Source of the DNA: Bifidobacterium stellenboschense
GTDB taxonomy: Bacteria > Actinomycetota > Actinomycetes > Actinomycetales > Bifidobacteriaceae
Direction of reading: 5' to 3'
Assembly: GCF_000741785.1 (NCBI RefSeq)
Contig: NZ_JGZP01000004.1
Location: forward strand, 1 to 64,000
Length of the DNA stretch: 64,000 nucleotides
The translations under genes and the position numbers were made by a program. Below the pieces are notes generated by a model. It was not told the DNA's origin and did not search any database. It saw nothing but the letters and a program-made list of their open reading frames with translations. Positions 61,912-64,000 of this stretch are shown piece after piece; the stretch's first letter is position 1; every line of letters starts with the position of its first letter.

Positions 61912-62907
61912 ATGACCGGTGTTCGTCATGCGGTGGTGGTGACCCACACGCGGCTCAGGCAGAGCGGCACCGTCGTGTCCGACGTGGTGGGCAGGCTGCA
62001 CGACGCCGGATTCGACGTCTCCATCATCGACAATCTCGAACCTCCCGCATTCGACGTGCAGCCGCCCGTCGTCGGCGACGACACGGAGATCGTCGTCGTG
62101 CTCGGCGGCGACGGCACGATCCTGCGCGCCGCCGAACTCGTCCGCTGCACGAGCACGCCGATCCTCGGCGTGAACATGGGGCACGTCGGGTTTCTCGCCG
62201 AATTCGAAAGCTTCCAGATGGACGAGGCGATCCGACGCATCGCCACCCGCGACTATTCGATCGACGAGCGCATGATCGCCCACGTGGACGTGTGGCTGCC
62301 GGGCGCGTCGACGCCCATCGAGAACTGGGCGTTGAACGACATCACGCTGGAACGCGCCGACCGTGGCAAGATGGTCGAACTGTCCATCAGCGTCGACGAT
62401 GTGGAGATGAGCTCGTTCGGCGCGGACGGCGTCATCGTGTCCACGCCCACCGGGTCCACCGCCTACGCGTTCTCCGCGGGCGGCCCGATCATGTGGCCGA
62501 ACGTGAAGGCGCTCCAGCTGGTGCCGCTCGCCGCGCACGCCCTGTTCGCGCGTCCGCTCGTCATCGGCGCCGACTCCACGTTCACGATCACCATACTCGA
62601 CGATTCGATGTCCGGCGGATGGATCTGCTGCGACGGCCGCCGCCAGCGCGCCCTACCGAAGGGCACGCGCGTCGACGTGCGCGCCTCGCACGGCACGCTG
62701 CGTCTCGCGCGCCTCTCCGGCGCGCCGTTCACCGAGCGTCTCGTCACCAAATTCGACCTGCCCGTCGTCGGATGGCGCGAACAGGCCGCGCACGGCGGCG
62801 CCGGCGGCGCGAACCACGGACAGCACGGCGTCGCCGCCGACTTCCGTTCCACGTATGCGGACCACTCCGACTACCGCCATGACGGCGACGGGGAGGCGCG
62901 CCGCTGA
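61912..62907 (+). CDS. nadK: NAD kinase
   Basis: 331 residues from the ATG at 61912 with AGGGGGAG upstream. The signature VVVLGGDGTILRAAEL, the NMGHVGFLAEFE stretch, and the second conserved motif DGVIVSTPTGSTAYAFSAGG are present. It phosphorylates NAD to NADP with ATP or polyphosphate. A His/Gly/Asp-rich tail follows the fold (after about residue 285). TGATG overlap with recN. Confidence 0.95.
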   Translation: MTGVRHAVVVTHTRLRQSGTVVSDVVGRLHDAGFDVSIIDNLEPPAFDVQPPVVGDDTEIVVVLGGDGTILRAAELVRCTSTPILGVNMGHVGFLAEFESFQMDEAIRRIATRDYSIDERMIAHVDVWLPGASTPIENWALNDITLERADRGKMVELSISVDDVEMSSFGADGVIVSTPTGSTAYAFSAGGPIMWPNVKALQLVPLAAHALFARPLVIGADSTFTITILDDSMSGGWICCDGRRQRALPKGTRVDVRASHGTLRLARLSGAPFTERLVTKFDLPVVGWREQAAHGGAGGANHGQHGVAADFRSTYADHSDYRHDGDGEARR

Positions 62908-64000
62908 TGCTCGAGGAACTTTCCCTGCGCGACCTAGGCCCGATCAGGTCCGCCGTCATCACCCCCGCCTGCGGCATGACCGCCATCACCGGCGAGACCG
63001 GTGCCGGCAAATCGATGCTGCTGAGCGCCCTGTCGCTCATCTCCGGCGGACCCGCCAACGCGAAACGCATCTCCGTCGGCGCGTCCGAAGCCTGGGCGCA
63101 GGGCATCTTTGCCGTCGACGGGACGGATGACGAGACCCACGCCGCCGACGCGGCGGACGAGACGGTCGGCGACGACGCGGACGACGACGAGGCGCTCGCC
63201 GGCGGCGTGCTCGCCATCGCACGCCGCGCCGGCGTCGAACCCGAGGACGGCGAACTGTTCCTCGCACGCACCGTGCGCGCCACCGGACGCTCGCGCGCCG
63301 TGCTCGGAGGCAAGACCGTGCCGCGTTCCGTGCTCGCCGCCGTGGCCGGCGAACTCGTCACCATCCACGGGCAGGCCGAACAGCTGCGGATCGCATCCGC
63401 CGCCCGCCAACGCGACTTCCTCGACCACGCCGCCGACGACGGGCGCGAACTCGCCGCCTACCATGCGGCATGGCGCGAACTGGCCGACATGGACGCCCGT
63501 CTCGAACGCCTGCGCTCGCAGGAGTCCTCCGCACGCGCGCAAGCCGACTACCTGCGCGAATCGGTGGACCGCATCAACGCGGTCGACCCGCATCCGGGCG
63601 AACTGGAGGAGCTGAAGGCGAAACGCGACCGCATCGAAAACGCGGCGGACATCGCCGAAGGCGTGTCCCACGCGCTCGCCGCGCTCGACCCGTCGCAGCT
63701 GGAACTCGCCGACTCGCCGGCCGAGGCGGCCGGCGCCTCCGACCGGATTCTCGAGGCGGCGCAGGCGCTGCGCGCCATCCACGTGTCGGACGGCGGGTTC
63801 GACGAGCTCGCCGACCGGCTCGAATCGGTGAACGCCGACCTCGCGGACATCGTCTTCACCCTGTCCGGGCATCTCGGCGAGGACGTCGGCGAGGCCGACC
63901 TCGACACGCTGAACGCGCGCATCCACGACTTGGACGAATTGACGCGCCGCTGGGGGCCGGGCATCGAGGACGTGATCGCATGGCGCGACAAGGCCGCGTT
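62907..64000 (+). CDS. recN: DNA repair protein RecN, N-terminal part (runs off the window)
   Basis: 364 codons before the window ends, open throughout. Walker A GETGAGKSMLL is at residues 31-41, LEELSLRDLGPI at the start, then an acidic insert (about 75-98) between ATPase strands, RGRSRAVLGGK-like region RATGRSRAVLGGK, VTIHGQAEQLRI, and the beginning of the SMC-like coiled coil. RecN is a cohesin-like factor in double-strand break repair. Order tlyA-nadK-recN is typical of actinobacteria. Confidence 0.93.
   Translation, partial: MLEELSLRDLGPIRSAVITPACGMTAITGETGAGKSMLLSALSLISGGPANAKRISVGASEAWAQGIFAVDGTDDETHAADAADETVGDDADDDEALAGGVLAIARRAGVEPEDGELFLARTVRATGRSRAVLGGKTVPRSVLAAVAGELVTIHGQAEQLRIASAARQRDFLDHAADDGRELAAYHAAWRELADMDARLERLRSQESSARAQADYLRESVDRINAVDPHPGELEELKAKRDRIENAADIAEGVSHALAALDPSQLELADSPAEAAGASDRILEAAQALRAIHVSDGGFDELADRLESVNADLADIVFTLSGHLGEDVGEADLDTLNARIHDLDELTRRWGPGIEDVIAWRDKAA

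Overview
The window is a high-G+C actinobacterial chromosome, almost certainly Bifidobacterium. The genus call rests on the gene order (glnA, DUF4191, lpd, DUF3043, M20 dipeptidase; pheST; argCJBDFRGH; tyrS to tlyA to nadK to recN), two TPP riboswitches controlling ykoEDC and thiSGF genes, strong C/G third-position bias, and short overlapping operons. The species cannot be fixed from sequence alone.

Layout. 1-5.4 kb: minus-strand housekeeping genes (glutamine synthetase, DUF4191, dihydrolipoamide dehydrogenase, DUF3043). 5.5-10.2 kb: M20 dipeptidase, then a TPP-riboswitch-controlled ECF-type thiamine-precursor transporter (ykoE, ykoD, ykoC). 10.2-12.9 kb: a small accessory patch with a DUF1016 PD-(D/E)XK nuclease gene flanked by direct repeats and an orphan hypothetical gene. 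12.9-18.6 kb: rRNA methyltransferase, pheS, pheT and a DUF4190-like membrane protein. 18.7-26.4 kb: argCJBDFR and argG, each unit preceded by a matching pair of ARG boxes. 26.5-47.6 kb: an accessory island lying between argG and argH. 47.7-52.3 kb: argH and a TPP-riboswitch-controlled thiS-thiG-thiF-rhodanese cluster. 52.4-64 kb: HD-domain protein, CmpB-like membrane protein, tyrS, an RGG-like/TPR protein, HAD phosphatase, a small acidic protein, tlyA, convergent trkA/trkH, nadK and the start of recN.

The island is a stack of smaller insertions. A DUF234-type AAA ATPase gene has been cut in two by a 10.36-kb lower-G+C element of Firmicutes (Tn4451-like) type. The element carries tnpW, a toprim/AAA replication protein, a MobA/MobL relaxase with an IncQ/RSF1010-like oriT, a two-component system with an ABC exporter, and a cut-off tnpV at its right end. 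No recombinase gene is visible in it. Beyond it lie a RelB/YoeB-type toxin-antitoxin pair, a second toxin/ribbon-helix-helix pair with an apparently leaderless promoter, an Mrr-like type IV restriction enzyme, and a type I restriction-modification operon (hsdR, hsdM, hsdS) headed by a 50-residue ribbon-helix-helix protein with its own operator. The hsdS gene is interrupted exactly at an (AG)7 tract; loss of one AG unit restores a single reading frame, so target specificity is probably phase variable. A serine resolvase relic closes the island before argH.

A recurrent signal across the host DNA is a family of short modular palindromes (core CTCCCGCTGGCGGGAG plus a second stem and a GGTGGT end). 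They occur between genes, in tandem arrays around the thiamine genes, and once inside the coding sequence of ykoC. Paired copies differ by a compensatory base change, so the folded structure appears to be conserved.
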